From NCBI GenBank assembly GCA_964423405.1, contig CAYREY010000005.1:1-64000 (forward strand): DNA of 64,000 nucleotides, read 5' to 3'. The position numbers and the translations under genes are program-made. How positions within the stretch are numbered: position 1 is the first letter of the stretch; each line of letters opens with the position of its first letter. This DNA is from Bog-950 sp964423405 (lineage in GTDB: Bacteria > Bacteroidota > Bacteroidia > Chitinophagales > LD1). The notes under the pieces were generated by a model. It was not told where the DNA came from, searched no databases, and saw nothing but the letters and a program-made list of their open reading frames with translations. Shown piece by piece: positions 32,618-41,794 of this stretch.

Positions 32618-34330
32618 TTAAATATCCCAGGCAACCATGGCGCGTACTTCGTCTACGCTTAGTGGTGTTACAACGGCCAGGCCGTTGGCGGTGTATTTAT
32701 CTTTCAGGTAGTTTACCGATGGGGTAATCCATGCGGCGCTTTCAGGGTTCAGGTTATCGAGCAGAACTGATATTTGATACAATGTAGTCAGGCGCTCGAA
32801 GAATGGTTTGGCGCTGGCTTCCATTTGCTGTGGTAAAAGTTGTTTCAGGTTTTCGGCAAAGGCTTTTAGCTGCTGTACGTTGCTGCGCAAAAACTCAGCA
32901 TGTTCGGCATGGTTGTTAGCCGTGTTTTCTATTTCGGCGTTTAGTGTATCAAAGCCATCGCTTTTAAAGAATGCACGCAGTATATCGAGTACAATAATGT
33001 TGCCGCTGCCTTCCCATATTGGCAGCACCATTACATCGCGCATAATTTTAGGCAGCACACCATCTTCTATGTAGCCCAGACCGCCCATTAGCTCCATGCT
33101 TTCGCGGGTAATGTACACACCGGTTTCGGCACTCCACTTTTTGGTTATTGGGTTTATAATGCGGAACAGGCTGGCTTCTTTCTTATCGCCGTTGTCGGCT
33201 TTATCCAGCGCCTCTATAGCGCGCCATACCAGGTAAAAGTTAGCCACGTTAAGCGCGGCCAGTTCGGTTAGCTTGGTACGTATAAGCGCGTGTTCCAGTG
33301 CCGGTTTACCAAAGGTGACACGTGCATTTAAAAACTGATAAGCCTCTACCAGCGCGCGGCGCGAAGCCGACAGTGCTGCAACCGAGTTGTAGAGGCGCGA
33401 AAGGTTAACCATCTCTATCATCACCTTAAAGCCTTCAAACTCCTTCCCCACCATTTTGCCTCGGGTATCGCGTAGTATGCACTCGGCACTGGCCATGCTG
33501 CGTACACCCAGTTTATCTTTCAGACGTATTACCTCCATGTAGTTGCGCTCGCCATTGGGCAATGGGTTCTCTATCATAAATATAGATAAGCCTTTGGTGC
33601 CTTTCACATCGTTATCGGTGCGGGCCAGTGCAAATATCAGTTGTGCATTGGCGTTGCTGCAAAACCACTTTTCGCCGTTCAGTCGGTACACATCATCATC
33701 TTCATGCTCGGCAATGGTAATACTGGCACCTACATCGCTGCCACCGGTTTTTTCGGTCAGGAACATAGCACCGGTGTACAGGTCGGCTGCATTATCGGTA
33801 GCAATATGCGGCAACAAACGGGCACGGTCTTCTTCTCGACAGAATAAATCAATCAATCGCGCCACACCATCGGTCATACACAGCGGACAGTACTGGCCCG
33901 ATTCGCTCATAGCATACAGGTAGCCGCTGGCAAAACCAAGCCGCTGTTTTTCGGCATTGAATTTTTGTTGTAGCGATGGCTCCCACTTAACGCGGAACAT
34001 TTCGCTTTTAACGGCAATGTCCATCAAGTTCCAGTAGGCCGGGTGAAAACGGATTTCATCAATATTCTCGCCGGTAAAACTGCGTTTAACCAATACCGGC
34101 CCCTGCTTATCGGCCAGCAACGATAACTCGTTCATAACACCTGCAGCCTGTGTTCCGGTATACTCCAGTTTATCCTGCATGTAGGTGTACCCTTCGGCCG
34201 ATACGTTATTTTTAAAATAGTTGCGTAGTATTTTATCGCTCTGGTAAAAATTACTGCTTACGCGATAATCGTTCATTACCTTGTTTTTGTGCTGGGGGTA
34301 GGTAGGTTTGTTTTTAACCGGGGTATCCAT
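32618..34330 (-). CDS. Acyl-CoA dehydrogenase family protein (AidB-like)
   Basis: The start at 34330 (MDTPVKNKPTYPQHKNKVMN) gives 570 residues, longer than standard short-chain dehydrogenases (about 380) and close to AidB (about 540). Motifs include YCPLCMTDGVARLI, the flavin-binding GAMFLTEKTGGSDVGAS, WFCSNANAQLIFALAR, SAECILRDTRG, and the C-terminal MELMGGLGYIEDG and WEGSGNIIVLDILRAF, the last being typical of the AidB group. It binds FAD and oxidises acyl-CoA or has an adaptive-response role. An upstream start at 34372 exists but has no better context. No beta-oxidation genes are adjacent. Confidence 0.88.
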   Translation of the reverse strand: MDTPVKNKPTYPQHKNKVMNDYRVSSNFYQSDKILRNYFKNNVSAEGYTYMQDKLEYTGTQAAGVMNELSLLADKQGPVLVKRSFTGENIDEIRFHPAYWNLMDIAVKSEMFRVKWEPSLQQKFNAEKQRLGFASGYLYAMSESGQYCPLCMTDGVARLIDLFCREEDRARLLPHIATDNAADLYTGAMFLTEKTGGSDVGASITIAEHEDDDVYRLNGEKWFCSNANAQLIFALARTDNDVKGTKGLSIFMIENPLPNGERNYMEVIRLKDKLGVRSMASAECILRDTRGKMVGKEFEGFKVMIEMVNLSRLYNSVAALSASRRALVEAYQFLNARVTFGKPALEHALIRTKLTELAALNVANFYLVWRAIEALDKADNGDKKEASLFRIINPITKKWSAETGVYITRESMELMGGLGYIEDGVLPKIMRDVMVLPIWEGSGNIIVLDILRAFFKSDGFDTLNAEIENTANNHAEHAEFLRSNVQQLKAFAENLKQLLPQQMEASAKPFFERLTTLYQISVLLDNLNPESAAWITPSVNYLKDKYTANGLAVVTPLSVDEVRAMVAWDI

Positions 34331-34618
34331 ATTGAGCTTTGATTTGATATAGCTAAGATAATAAAAAGGCACCGGTAGAACATGCTGTTAAACAGGTTAA
34401 AAGTTAAAGCAAAATAAATATATTACAATTATAAACAATATATTAAAATATGGGGGTGTAGGCAAATTTACGGGAGGGGTATAGGCATAAGGATTTACAA
34501 CAAGCTAACTATCAATTACTTAAAACGAGTGGGTGTAGGCATGGTTTAAAAAACGTGCGTATTTTGCAAAAAATGATTCCGTATTTTTTAGCACTTTCAC
34601 GCTTAGTAAACACACCAC

Positions 34619-35674
34619 ATGGCCTACCAACAACGCCCCATAAGCAAGGCACCGGATTTATTAGTAGAGAACGGACAGTACAACCTGGGCTGTTTCAACA
34701 CACCGGTTAAGCGTGCCAACCTGATAGATTACCCTAACCCTTACAAATTGCCTTTACCCAAAGCACTAAAGGGTTTGCAACTGCGCGAGTGGCAGGCATT
34801 TCAGCTACATGGCAACGGGCATTTTATAATGGTGGCTATATACAACGCCAAGAAGATATCGCTGGTACAGTTTATAGTATACGATATAAAGAATAACAAG
34901 AAGATTAAGTACGAGAAGAAAGTACCGGCATGGGCCTTAACTGTACCCGATAACCTGCATGATAGTATTGCCAGTTATACCAGTGGTAACTTTAGCCTGA
35001 AGGCAACACATAACCTGAGCAACCATACGCTTGAGCTTACTGCTGCTATTAAAAACTTTGGTGGGCTGCCAGAGGTAAAAGCACACTTTACCGGGTTGCA
35101 CGATGTAAGCAACTACACGCCTATGGTGGTGTGTAATCCGTTTAGTGCAGGGCGGGTAATGTACAGCCACAAATGCCTGATGCCAATGGAAGGCGAGCTA
35201 ACCATTGGCAATAAGCATGTAGTATTTGAGAAGGGAAAATCGCAGCTGATAATTGACGACCACAAAGGGTACTACCCCTACCCTACCGAATACGATTGGG
35301 TAACCGGTTTAGGCTTTGATGCCAGTGGTAAGATGATTGGTTTTAACCTGACAAACAACCAGGTTATAAACCAGGATACATACAATGAAAACTGCCTGTG
35401 GTATAATGGCGAGTTGCACCCGCTGCCGCCTATTAAAGTAGAGCGGCCCGATGGTGTGCAGGGCACCTGGCTGATAACCGATGCGCATGGCATGGTTAAC
35501 CTGCAATTTAAGCCGGTGATACATACATCGGTTAATATTAACCTGCTGGTGCTACGCAGCCAGTATGAGGGACCGTATGGTTTCTTTACCGGTTATCTGC
35601 AAAAGACAAACGGCGAGAAGGTGGCTATAGAAAATATATTTGGTATGGGTGAAGACTTTTACCTGCGGGCATAA
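34619..35674 (+). CDS. DUF2804 domain-containing protein
   Basis: This 351-residue soluble protein shows the DUF2804 pattern: GCFNTPVKRANLIDYPNPYK, LREWQAFQLHGNGHFIMVAI, then LVQFIVYD, WVTGLGFDASGKMIGFNLTN and NENCLWYNGELHPLPPI-like sequence. The last part has WLITDAHGMVNLQFKPV and QYEGPYGFFTGYL. The family has no established function; its beta-rich fold is reminiscent of lipocalin-like hydroxyneurosporene synthase relatives. It is divergent from the dehydrogenase gene with a 288-base AT-rich spacer in which I see no clear promoter. Confidence 0.8.
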   Translation: MAYQQRPISKAPDLLVENGQYNLGCFNTPVKRANLIDYPNPYKLPLPKALKGLQLREWQAFQLHGNGHFIMVAIYNAKKISLVQFIVYDIKNNKKIKYEKKVPAWALTVPDNLHDSIASYTSGNFSLKATHNLSNHTLELTAAIKNFGGLPEVKAHFTGLHDVSNYTPMVVCNPFSAGRVMYSHKCLMPMEGELTIGNKHVVFEKGKSQLIIDDHKGYYPYPTEYDWVTGLGFDASGKMIGFNLTNNQVINQDTYNENCLWYNGELHPLPPIKVERPDGVQGTWLITDAHGMVNLQFKPVIHTSVNINLLVLRSQYEGPYGFFTGYLQKTNGEKVAIENIFGMGEDFYLRA

Positions 35675-35700
35675 AAAATCCCCGGGTTAAAACCCGGGGC
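35673..35700 (-). terminator. Terminator of the LolA/ketosynthase operon
   Basis: GCCCCGGGTTTTAACCCGGG then GATTTTTTAT on the minus strand forms a compact hairpin plus T run. It lies in the gap after the LolA-like gene and can also serve the convergent DUF2804 gene. Confidence 0.75.
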
Positions 35701-35756
35701 TACTATATATATTGTTCCTACGGAGCTTAAAGGATTATAAGGTATGTAGGCTAGCA

Positions 35757-36389
35757 CTACTTCACTACAAACAACTCATCGGCTACGGCAACATTCAGTT
35801 GTTTATTGGTAAACAGCAGCAGGGTGTTATCGCCAGATGGTTCGTTCATTTGCAGGCTTACGGCGGTGTAATCTTTTTTATCAAGCACCAGCTCTATTGT
35901 ACTAAGGTAGTTGGCCAGTGTTTTTGAAACCGGTTTTAATGTAACCATTACCTGTGTTTTGCTTTCGGTGTAGCTAACTTTAAAATCTTTACCGGTAAAC
36001 AAACTGCCATCGATAGAGCCAATGATAATATTGCTTAATTGCTGAAACATTTTGCTGCGGTGCATATCCATCTTAGAGGTCTTCTTATCATCCTGCACCA
36101 TCATTTTACCGGCGTTCATCACCACCAGATTTTTAGTGGGTTTGGTGTAATCTATACGCACCATATTAGTACGCTTAAAATAAAACTTACCTTTTGATAT
36201 AGCTTTATCGGTAAGCATAGAAACCTGTTTCTGCTGCTCTATATCGCACTGTATGGTGTTTATCTTTTTGCTGGCATCGGTAATTTTTTGTACTACGGCA
36301 GGCACATCTTTTACCGGTGTAAATGTTTGTGCAAAGGCTGTATAAGTAATAACAATAAACAGGGGCGATAACAGGTGGCGGAGTTTCAT
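35757..36389 (-). CDS. LolA-like outer-membrane lipoprotein carrier
   Basis: The 210-residue product has a signal peptide (MKLRHLLSPLFIVITYTAFA). LolA-family segments follow: VVQKITDASKKINTIQCDIE, QQKQVSMLTDKAISKGKFYF, RIDYTKPTKNLVVMNAGKMM. This is the periplasmic carrier fold that shields acyl chains. In aryl-polyene and flexirubin clusters a dedicated LolA homologue is thought to help move the lipid-like product. Being the last gene of the ketosynthase operon suggests that role here rather than general lipoprotein transport. Confidence 0.85.
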   Translation of the reverse strand: MKLRHLLSPLFIVITYTAFAQTFTPVKDVPAVVQKITDASKKINTIQCDIEQQKQVSMLTDKAISKGKFYFKRTNMVRIDYTKPTKNLVVMNAGKMMVQDDKKTSKMDMHRSKMFQQLSNIIIGSIDGSLFTGKDFKVSYTESKTQVMVTLKPVSKTLANYLSTIELVLDKKDYTAVSLQMNEPSGDNTLLLFTNKQLNVAVADELFVVK

Positions 36390-36404
36390 AATTGGCGAAT
36401 GTGT

Positions 36405-37178
36405 TTAGTAGTAAGCTTTCTGGTTTAATAATTCATCTACCCCCACAAACACAAAACCACGGCTGCGGGCTTCGCGGATAAAATCAGAAAGAATGCCAAT
36501 TGTATGTTTACCCCAGTCGTGAAACAGAATAATATCGCCGTTGCCCAGGTTTTTAAGAGATTTTTGCAGTAAGGCATTGGCATCGGTAGCGTTGGTATCG
36601 TAGGTGCGGATGCTCCAGCCTATACACTGGTAACCACCATTGCACGTTGCACCGGCTACCATAGGGTTGGTAACGCCATACGGCGGACGGAAGAAACGCG
36701 GACGCTTACCGGTTACACGTTCCAGTTCTTTATCGCATTGCTTAAGGTCGGCCAGTATGGTATTGGTACTGTTCATGGCAAACCAATACGTGTGCGAATA
36801 GCTGTGATTGCCTACCACATGGCCTTCGGCAAGCATACGGTTAACCAGTGCCTCGTTACCGGGTATGTTTTTACCGATAAGAAAAAACGAAGCAGGTACA
36901 TTCTCTGCTTTCAGTAAATCGAGCAGGCGTGGGGTAAACTCCTGCATAGGGCCATCATCGAACGTAATGGCAATTTTGTTTTGATTACTACTGCCTTTGT
37001 ACAGTGCTTTTATGTAAAAGCCAGATTGAATAAAGTATGAACCATAGGCCAATATCTCAAGGTAAACCAGCAGTACCAGCAGGTAAGCCCACCAGGGTAC
37101 GGTAAACCAGGTTTCCATTACCAGCAGCAGTAGTAATGTTGCAACAAATGCAAGGCGTGTATTTACAGCGGTTAGCAT
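36405..37178 (-). CDS. Membrane-anchored polysaccharide deacetylase family protein
   Basis: The 257-residue protein has two N-terminal membrane helices (about 8-25 and 30-48), then a NodB-type deacetylase domain: IAITFDDGPMQEFTP (catalytic D74 and metal-binding D75), HVVGNHSYSHTYW (metal ligands H125 and H129), RFFRPPYGVTNP and GDIILFHDWG. These enzymes remove N-acetyl groups from glycans with a divalent metal. It overlaps the ketosynthase-like gene upstream by 7 bases and precedes the LolA-like gene by 15. Such deacetylases occur in some Bacteroidota pigment clusters; the substrate here is unknown. Confidence 0.87.
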   Translation of the reverse strand: MLTAVNTRLAFVATLLLLLVMETWFTVPWWAYLLVLLVYLEILAYGSYFIQSGFYIKALYKGSSNQNKIAITFDDGPMQEFTPRLLDLLKAENVPASFFLIGKNIPGNEALVNRMLAEGHVVGNHSYSHTYWFAMNSTNTILADLKQCDKELERVTGKRPRFFRPPYGVTNPMVAGATCNGGYQCIGWSIRTYDTNATDANALLQKSLKNLGNGDIILFHDWGKHTIGILSDFIREARSRGFVFVGVDELLNQKAYY

Positions 37179-38224
37179 GCTTTAAACAGCACCAGCGAAT
37201 GGTTATGGCGATGGTGAGTATACAGTAATATGGTCTGGGGAGAGCGGGTACCCTTACGCAGCACCAGTGTATCGGGTACGGTTTGGGTTTTCATCATTTG
37301 GCTGGCTAACCAGGTGGCAAAAGCCGATGAGGTCATATACTCGCCACACAAATGCTTGTAGGCTGCAATGGTGGTAGTAGCATCAAAGCCATCCACTACC
37401 TGTTGGGTAAAGGCATCGTCGGCAGCATGGCCGTTCATACCGGTCAGCATTACATCTACATCGGCTATGGTTAAACCGTTGGCTGCTAATAGTGTGTTTA
37501 TAGTATCTGCTACTACTACGGGTGTAGCAGGTTTGTAAAGTATTTTGTTACCTAATAAGGCACCGTAAGTATTAGCGGTTTTATCTTTACTCAATACAAA
37601 AAAGGCAGCCCCTTCGCCGGCAATAATACCGCGGCGATCGGTGTATAATTCGGCACTGGTACAAGGCTCGGTACGCAACTCGGTAGTTTTGCGCATGGCG
37701 GCATACTTATAATCGCTCACCTCATCGTAGGCACCTACCAGTATGTTATCGGCACCCTCTGTAGCCATTAAAAATGCATCGGCCAGTGCGCTTTCAAATG
37801 AAAAGCCTTTATGCGAAAACGTATTGTTGTGCGCATAGCAACCGCACAACAATGCAATGTTAGAACTAACGGTATTATGGGTAGATTGTATAAATGCCGT
37901 TGGGCTTACTATTGTTTCATCCGCCTCTATCAGGCTGCGTAAAAACTTCTGCGATATTTCGGGCAGGCCTAAACCAGTACCTGTAGTAATGGCACCGGGT
38001 ACTTTAACACCGGCATCGTTCAGGGCAATTAAACCGGCAGCGGTACCGTACTTCATCAGTCGGCCCATACGGCGTATAGAACCGGCATCGAAAAACTTAG
38101 TGTAGTCATCGGCATCTACACAGGCCATACGGTTAACCGTATATGTTTTTACCTCGGGTAAAAACACACTGTTATCAAATGTGCGCTGCGGCGAAATGCA
38201 CCCTATTCCTGTTATGTATAGCAT
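37172..38224 (-). CDS. Ketosynthase-like protein lacking the catalytic cysteine
   Basis: The 350-residue protein opens with MLYITGIGCISPQRTFDN and has the thiolase-fold layout of beta-ketoacyl synthases (GIIAGEGAAFFVLSKDK matches the GxxxGEGAGxxVL motif, and LTGMNGHAADDAF matches the HGTGTxxxD area). At the active-site position the sequence is THNTVSSNIALLCGCYAHNN followed by TFSHKGFSFESAL, where I find no TACSSS cysteine. It therefore looks like a chain-length-factor-type partner of the FabF-like enzyme encoded next to it. The alignment is by eye. It lies 12 bases after that gene. Confidence 0.75.
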   Translation of the reverse strand: MLYITGIGCISPQRTFDNSVFLPEVKTYTVNRMACVDADDYTKFFDAGSIRRMGRLMKYGTAAGLIALNDAGVKVPGAITTGTGLGLPEISQKFLRSLIEADETIVSPTAFIQSTHNTVSSNIALLCGCYAHNNTFSHKGFSFESALADAFLMATEGADNILVGAYDEVSDYKYAAMRKTTELRTEPCTSAELYTDRRGIIAGEGAAFFVLSKDKTANTYGALLGNKILYKPATPVVVADTINTLLAANGLTIADVDVMLTGMNGHAADDAFTQQVVDGFDATTTIAAYKHLCGEYMTSSAFATWLASQMMKTQTVPDTLVLRKGTRSPQTILLYTHHRHNHSLVLFKAC

Positions 38225-38236
38225 ATCTATCCGCAG

Positions 38237-39436
38237 TTATGAATTATTTTTAGAAAATATTACTGACGAGCAGTTGCCACCAAACCCAAATGAGTTACTC
38301 ATTACATGATTAACCGGTGTATGTTCCAGTAGGGTAACCGGTACAAAATCAAGCTCCTTCATTTTGGTAGTAAAGCGCAGGTTAGGATATACTATACCCT
38401 GCTCTATAGCCAATATACTATATACCGCCTCTATACCGGCGCAAGCACCTAATGTGTGGCCGGTATAAGCCTTGGTTGAACTTACTTTAGGCACTTTGGC
38501 AAATATGCGTTGCACCGCCGTACCCTCCGATAAATCGTTGTTAGGCGTACCGGTACCATGCAGGTTTATATAGTCAATATCATCGGGTTTAAGGCCGCTC
38601 ATGTTCAAAGCACCCTCCATAGCCATAAAGTTGCCCCTGCCCTCGGGCGATGAAGCCGTTTGGTGGAAAGCATCGTTGGCGTTGGCGTAGCCGCTTAGTG
38701 TAGTAGTAGGTTTGCTGGCCAGGGTAGCAGCCACCTGCTCTGAAACCAACACCACGTAACCGGCCCCTTCGCCCAGGTTGAGACCGCGGCGGTTATCATC
38801 GTAAGGGGTACAGGGTTGGTTATCCAGTATCATCAGCGAGTTAAAGCCGTTAAGGGTAAACTTAGACAGCGCATCGCAACCACCAGCCAGTACTATATCC
38901 AATTGTCCGCTAAGTATAAGCCGTGCCCCATAAGCCATACTATTGGCAGATGAAGAACAGGCTGTACTGATGGTGCTTACATAATCCTTTATACCCAGCA
39001 GGTCGGCTACCAGTTCGGTAATATAGCCGCTATCGTAGGGGTCTTCTTCCAGCAGTTTATCGGTACTGCTGTCTTCCATAAAATACTTGTAAATGGTTTC
39101 GGTTTTATCCATAGCGCCTACGGTGTTAGCCGATATAAAACCAAAGCGCCATTTACCAATTTCGGGTATGGCAGCATCTGCCATGGCTTCTTTAGCAGCT
39201 ATGGCACTTAACAACGCGGTACGTGGCTCGCCACTATGCAGGCCAGCCATAGCGGCCAGTTGTGCATTGGTTAGTTTTATTTCGGCAGCCGGTAGTGTAG
39301 CGGCATAGCGGGTAGGCAAAATGGTAACAGGCCCCACACCGGTTTTACCTGCCTGCAACGCCTGCAGGTTCTCGCCGGTATTTAAACCTATAGCCGAAAT
39401 ACAGCCTTTGCCCGCAATCAATATCTTTTGTTTCAT
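38237..39436 (-). CDS. FabF-like beta-ketoacyl-ACP synthase
   Basis: The 399-residue enzyme has the complete KAS II triad: C160 in STACSSSANSMAYG, H293 in NLHGTGTPNNDLSEGTAV and H327 in KAYTGHTLGACAG with K322. LNLGEGAGYVVLVSE and MSNSFGFGGNCSSVIF are further FabF hallmarks. It condenses malonyl-ACP with an acyl-ACP. The setting beside an acyl carrier protein, two ketosynthase-like proteins lacking the cysteine and a LolA homologue points to a specialised polyketide-like or aryl-polyene product rather than general fatty-acid synthesis. Confidence 0.92.
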   Translation of the reverse strand: MKQKILIAGKGCISAIGLNTGENLQALQAGKTGVGPVTILPTRYAATLPAAEIKLTNAQLAAMAGLHSGEPRTALLSAIAAKEAMADAAIPEIGKWRFGFISANTVGAMDKTETIYKYFMEDSSTDKLLEEDPYDSGYITELVADLLGIKDYVSTISTACSSSANSMAYGARLILSGQLDIVLAGGCDALSKFTLNGFNSLMILDNQPCTPYDDNRRGLNLGEGAGYVVLVSEQVAATLASKPTTTLSGYANANDAFHQTASSPEGRGNFMAMEGALNMSGLKPDDIDYINLHGTGTPNNDLSEGTAVQRIFAKVPKVSSTKAYTGHTLGACAGIEAVYSILAIEQGIVYPNLRFTTKMKELDFVPVTLLEHTPVNHVMSNSFGFGGNCSSVIFSKNNS

Positions 39437-39532
39437 CTGCTGCTATAATAACCTGTGGGTAATACCATTGATAACAACACAACCACTATAAAGTTGGTAG
39501 GTGCACGGTATTTTACGGCTGTGCCGTGTTGC

Positions 39533-39787
39533 TTACTTTTTATGTGTGGTAATATACTCGGCAATAGATTTTACCGATTTAAACACCTGCGGGCCATCCT
39601 GCGGGTTGGCCAGTTTAATACCATACTTTTGCTGTAGCAGCACTATCAGCTCCAATGCGTCAATCGAATCGAGGCCCAGGCCTTCTACAAACAAAGGCTG
39701 GTCATCGCCAATATCCTCGGGTTTAAGGTGCTGTAGGTTCAGCTGCTCTATTATCTGTACTTTAAGTGTAGCTATCAGTTCGGTCAT
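39533..39787 (-). CDS. Acyl carrier protein
   Basis: The 84-residue protein has the four-helix acyl-carrier pattern with the phosphopantetheine attachment serine S41 in GLGLDSIDALELIVLLQQKYG-type context (GLGLDSIDALEL). It resembles the carrier proteins of aryl-polyene and flexirubin clusters. It lies 96 bases before the FabF-like gene and 21 bases after the gene upstream. Confidence 0.92.
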   Translation of the reverse strand: MTELIATLKVQIIEQLNLQHLKPEDIGDDQPLFVEGLGLDSIDALELIVLLQQKYGIKLANPQDGPQVFKSVKSIAEYITTHKK

Positions 39788-39808
39788 ACCTGGGTTGTAT
39801 TTTTAGTT

Positions 39809-40438
39809 CTATAGGGTTGTAATTGCTTGTTGTTTTAGTTTATCGAGGTTGGCAGCGGTATGTTCTGCAAGGCCGTTGCTGGTATAATTTACCAAACACA
39901 AAAAGGCCTCTGCGTTACCGTTGTAGTAATCTACCCATCCTGCTACACAGTTTTTTATGGCGCTGTGGGCAGGTAGCAGGCTTACGTACTGCTCCTGAAA
40001 ACGTGCGTCAAATATATCAAAAACAAAACACGCTGTTTCGCCCTTTACCTGATGGCGTATGCAAAGTTCGCCTACCAATACATTGGGCAGGGTATATACA
40101 AAAAGCGAGGGGCTGGGTGCCGTGGCAATAGTTTCCTGGTACCGTATATCTGTATCAAGGCTACTATTGGCATTCTGGATAATAATACCCCGCTCCTCGG
40201 GCTTAAGGGCTGCAAAACCGGGCTGATTTTGCAGCAGCAATTCGGCAGCAATAAACCCCGTTTTGCACAGGTTATCCATTTTAAAAAACTTAGGGTAATT
40301 AAACCCAAAGTGGGTGTAGGCTGCCTGTAAAAATGCAGCGGCCGATACCCCGTGCTGTTCAAACAGCACTTCCCCATTCAGCAGTATGCTGTTAGAGGTG
40401 AGATTGATATACGATGTAATGAAAGTTTGCTGTGGCAT
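39809..40438 (-). CDS. Truncated ketosynthase-like protein
   Basis: The start at 40438 (MPQQTFITSYINL) gives 209 residues. KMDNLCKTGFIAAELLL, ERGIIIQNANSSLDTDIRYQ and SPSLFVYTLPNVLVGELCIR followed by HQVKGETACFVF parallel the N-terminal half of beta-ketoacyl synthases (substrate entry loop and the SPxxFxxxLxN motif). No TACSS-type cysteine and no C-terminal half are present. Short ketosynthase-like proteins of this kind occur in Bacteroidota aryl-polyene-type loci. A structural or gating role is possible. It is the first gene of the operon. Confidence 0.65.
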   Translation of the reverse strand: MPQQTFITSYINLTSNSILLNGEVLFEQHGVSAAAFLQAAYTHFGFNYPKFFKMDNLCKTGFIAAELLLQNQPGFAALKPEERGIIIQNANSSLDTDIRYQETIATAPSPSLFVYTLPNVLVGELCIRHQVKGETACFVFDIFDARFQEQYVSLLPAHSAIKNCVAGWVDYYNGNAEAFLCLVNYTSNGLAEHTAANLDKLKQQAITTL

Positions 40439-40523
40439 ATACCCGGCGGCAAAATAGGGTAGATAATTGAAAAACAAAATGCAGAATCAGGACCAAAATG
40501 CGGGGTTTCTTATTGTGGGCAGG

Positions 40524-41096
40524 TTACTCTATAACAATACCCAGCCCGCCAAGTAAACCCGCCAGCCCGCTGCTACTAAAAGCAGCCCCTTTTAATTTGT
40601 TTGCCAACGGATTGATGGTATAGTTAAAAGCGGTACGAAAATCGGCACGCTCCAGCATGGTATTATCAAATACCGCGTGGGCCAGGTCGCAGTTATCAAA
40701 AAGTGCGGCCGAAAGGTCGGTTTCGGTAAAATCGGTTTCGTGTAGCTGGCAGTTAATAAATACAGGCTCTTTCAGGCGCAGCCTGTAAAATGAGACTAAC
40801 GACAGATTACAGTTATTAAAAGAAGCCTTGAACAGGTATTCGTTACAATCGTAAAAGCGCAGGCCAAGCATTTTACAATCTTTAAAAACCACGCCGCGTA
40901 TAGCAGTACCTACCAACGGTACATTGCTGAGATTACAACCGGTAAAGCTGCAATCTTCGAAACTACTGCCGGCCAAAGTAAGGCCGGTAAATTCGCAGTT
41001 GATAAAGGTACAGTTCTCGTAAGCAGCTTTTTGAAAGCCTTCGGCTGCGAAACCTGTTTTGTCAAACGTTTTGTCGTTTATATAAATCTTGCTCAT
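40524..41096 (-). CDS. Pentapeptide-repeat protein (Qnr-like)
   Basis: The start at 41096 (MSKIYINDKTFDK) gives 190 residues of tandem pentapeptides of the A(D/N)LxX type: FINCEFTGLTLAGSSFEDCS, then FTGCNLSNVPLVG, FKDCKMLGL, ETDLSAALFDNCDLAHAVFD. It ends with the helical cap FNYTINPLANKLKGAAFS and LGIVIE, the C-terminus common in Bacteroidota relatives. Such proteins form a right-handed quadrilateral helix. Some (Qnr, MfpA) mimic DNA and protect gyrase from quinolones; that activity is not implied by sequence alone here. Confidence 0.88.
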   Translation of the reverse strand: MSKIYINDKTFDKTGFAAEGFQKAAYENCTFINCEFTGLTLAGSSFEDCSFTGCNLSNVPLVGTAIRGVVFKDCKMLGLRFYDCNEYLFKASFNNCNLSLVSFYRLRLKEPVFINCQLHETDFTETDLSAALFDNCDLAHAVFDNTMLERADFRTAFNYTINPLANKLKGAAFSSSGLAGLLGGLGIVIE

Positions 41097-41134
41097 GGTG
41101 TAGCTGTAAAAGAACAAAACCTTGCAAGCAAGTA

Positions 41135-41794
41135 CTAATTATATATCCACAGCAGTACCGGTTTGGGTGAATTTTTCAACCATTCATCCAGCACACGCAT
41201 ACTGTTTAACGATACGATAGGACAACCCCAGCCTTCGGGAGTGCCTTTAGGGTACACCTCTTCATCGCTTACCTCCTGCCAGGAGTGTAAAACCACATAA
41301 CGGCTTTGGGCGTTATTGTTGGTACTCTCCAGCCCGTGCAAAACATACTTTATGTGGATACCCCAATCGCTATAGGCCCGCTCGCCTATTTTATACTTAC
41401 CTAGTGATGAACAATGGCTGCCGTCTTTGTTACTAAAGCCCGGATTATCTTTGGTATAGTCGTGCCCCCAGGGCAGGTCGCAGCAGCCATGGCCTACCAA
41501 AAAACCGGCAGCAATACTATCGCCCTTAAAACTCCAGATAAACAAGCGCTTAACGCCTGAATGCACGCTCATATCTGCCAGCAGGCAAAAATCGGTGTTG
41601 TATTTTTCCTGTTTGCAAAACAGCCTGGCCGCAGTAGCTTTAGCATGTAACCGCTTACCATCGGCAACGGGTTTTGTTGCAGGGGCAATGGTTTCGTCGG
41701 CGTTAGCCAAAACAACCGGACTTTTGCTTGCTGCTTTACCGGTACAGCCTGAGGCGATAACAGCATACAGCCCTATAAACAATAGCAACCGCAT
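41135..41794 (-). CDS. Murein L,D-transpeptidase-like lipoprotein
   Basis: The start at 41794 (MRLLLFIGLYAVIASG before Cys17) gives 219 residues with a lipoprotein signal. The C-terminal domain has the YkuD_2 (murein L,D-transpeptidase catalytic domain) layout: KRLFIWSFKGDSIAAGF, GHGCCDLPWGHDYTKD, YVLHGLEST, RYVVLHSWQEV, and EGWGCPIVSLNSMRVLD with catalytic Cys at about residue 191 and a preceding histidine (LHSW). It probably trims or crosslinks peptidoglycan from the inner face of the outer membrane or the periplasm. It is 38 bases upstream of the pentapeptide gene. Confidence 0.85.
   Translation of the reverse strand: MRLLLFIGLYAVIASGCTGKAASKSPVVLANADETIAPATKPVADGKRLHAKATAARLFCKQEKYNTDFCLLADMSVHSGVKRLFIWSFKGDSIAAGFLVGHGCCDLPWGHDYTKDNPGFSNKDGSHCSSLGKYKIGERAYSDWGIHIKYVLHGLESTNNNAQSRYVVLHSWQEVSDEEVYPKGTPEGWGCPIVSLNSMRVLDEWLKNSPKPVLLWIYN

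Noticed and set aside
39823..40377. Alternative frames in the first ketosynthase-like gene
   Set aside because: Both strands hold mid-size frames here, but only the minus frame 39809-40438 shows ketosynthase-like motifs and fits the operon spacing.
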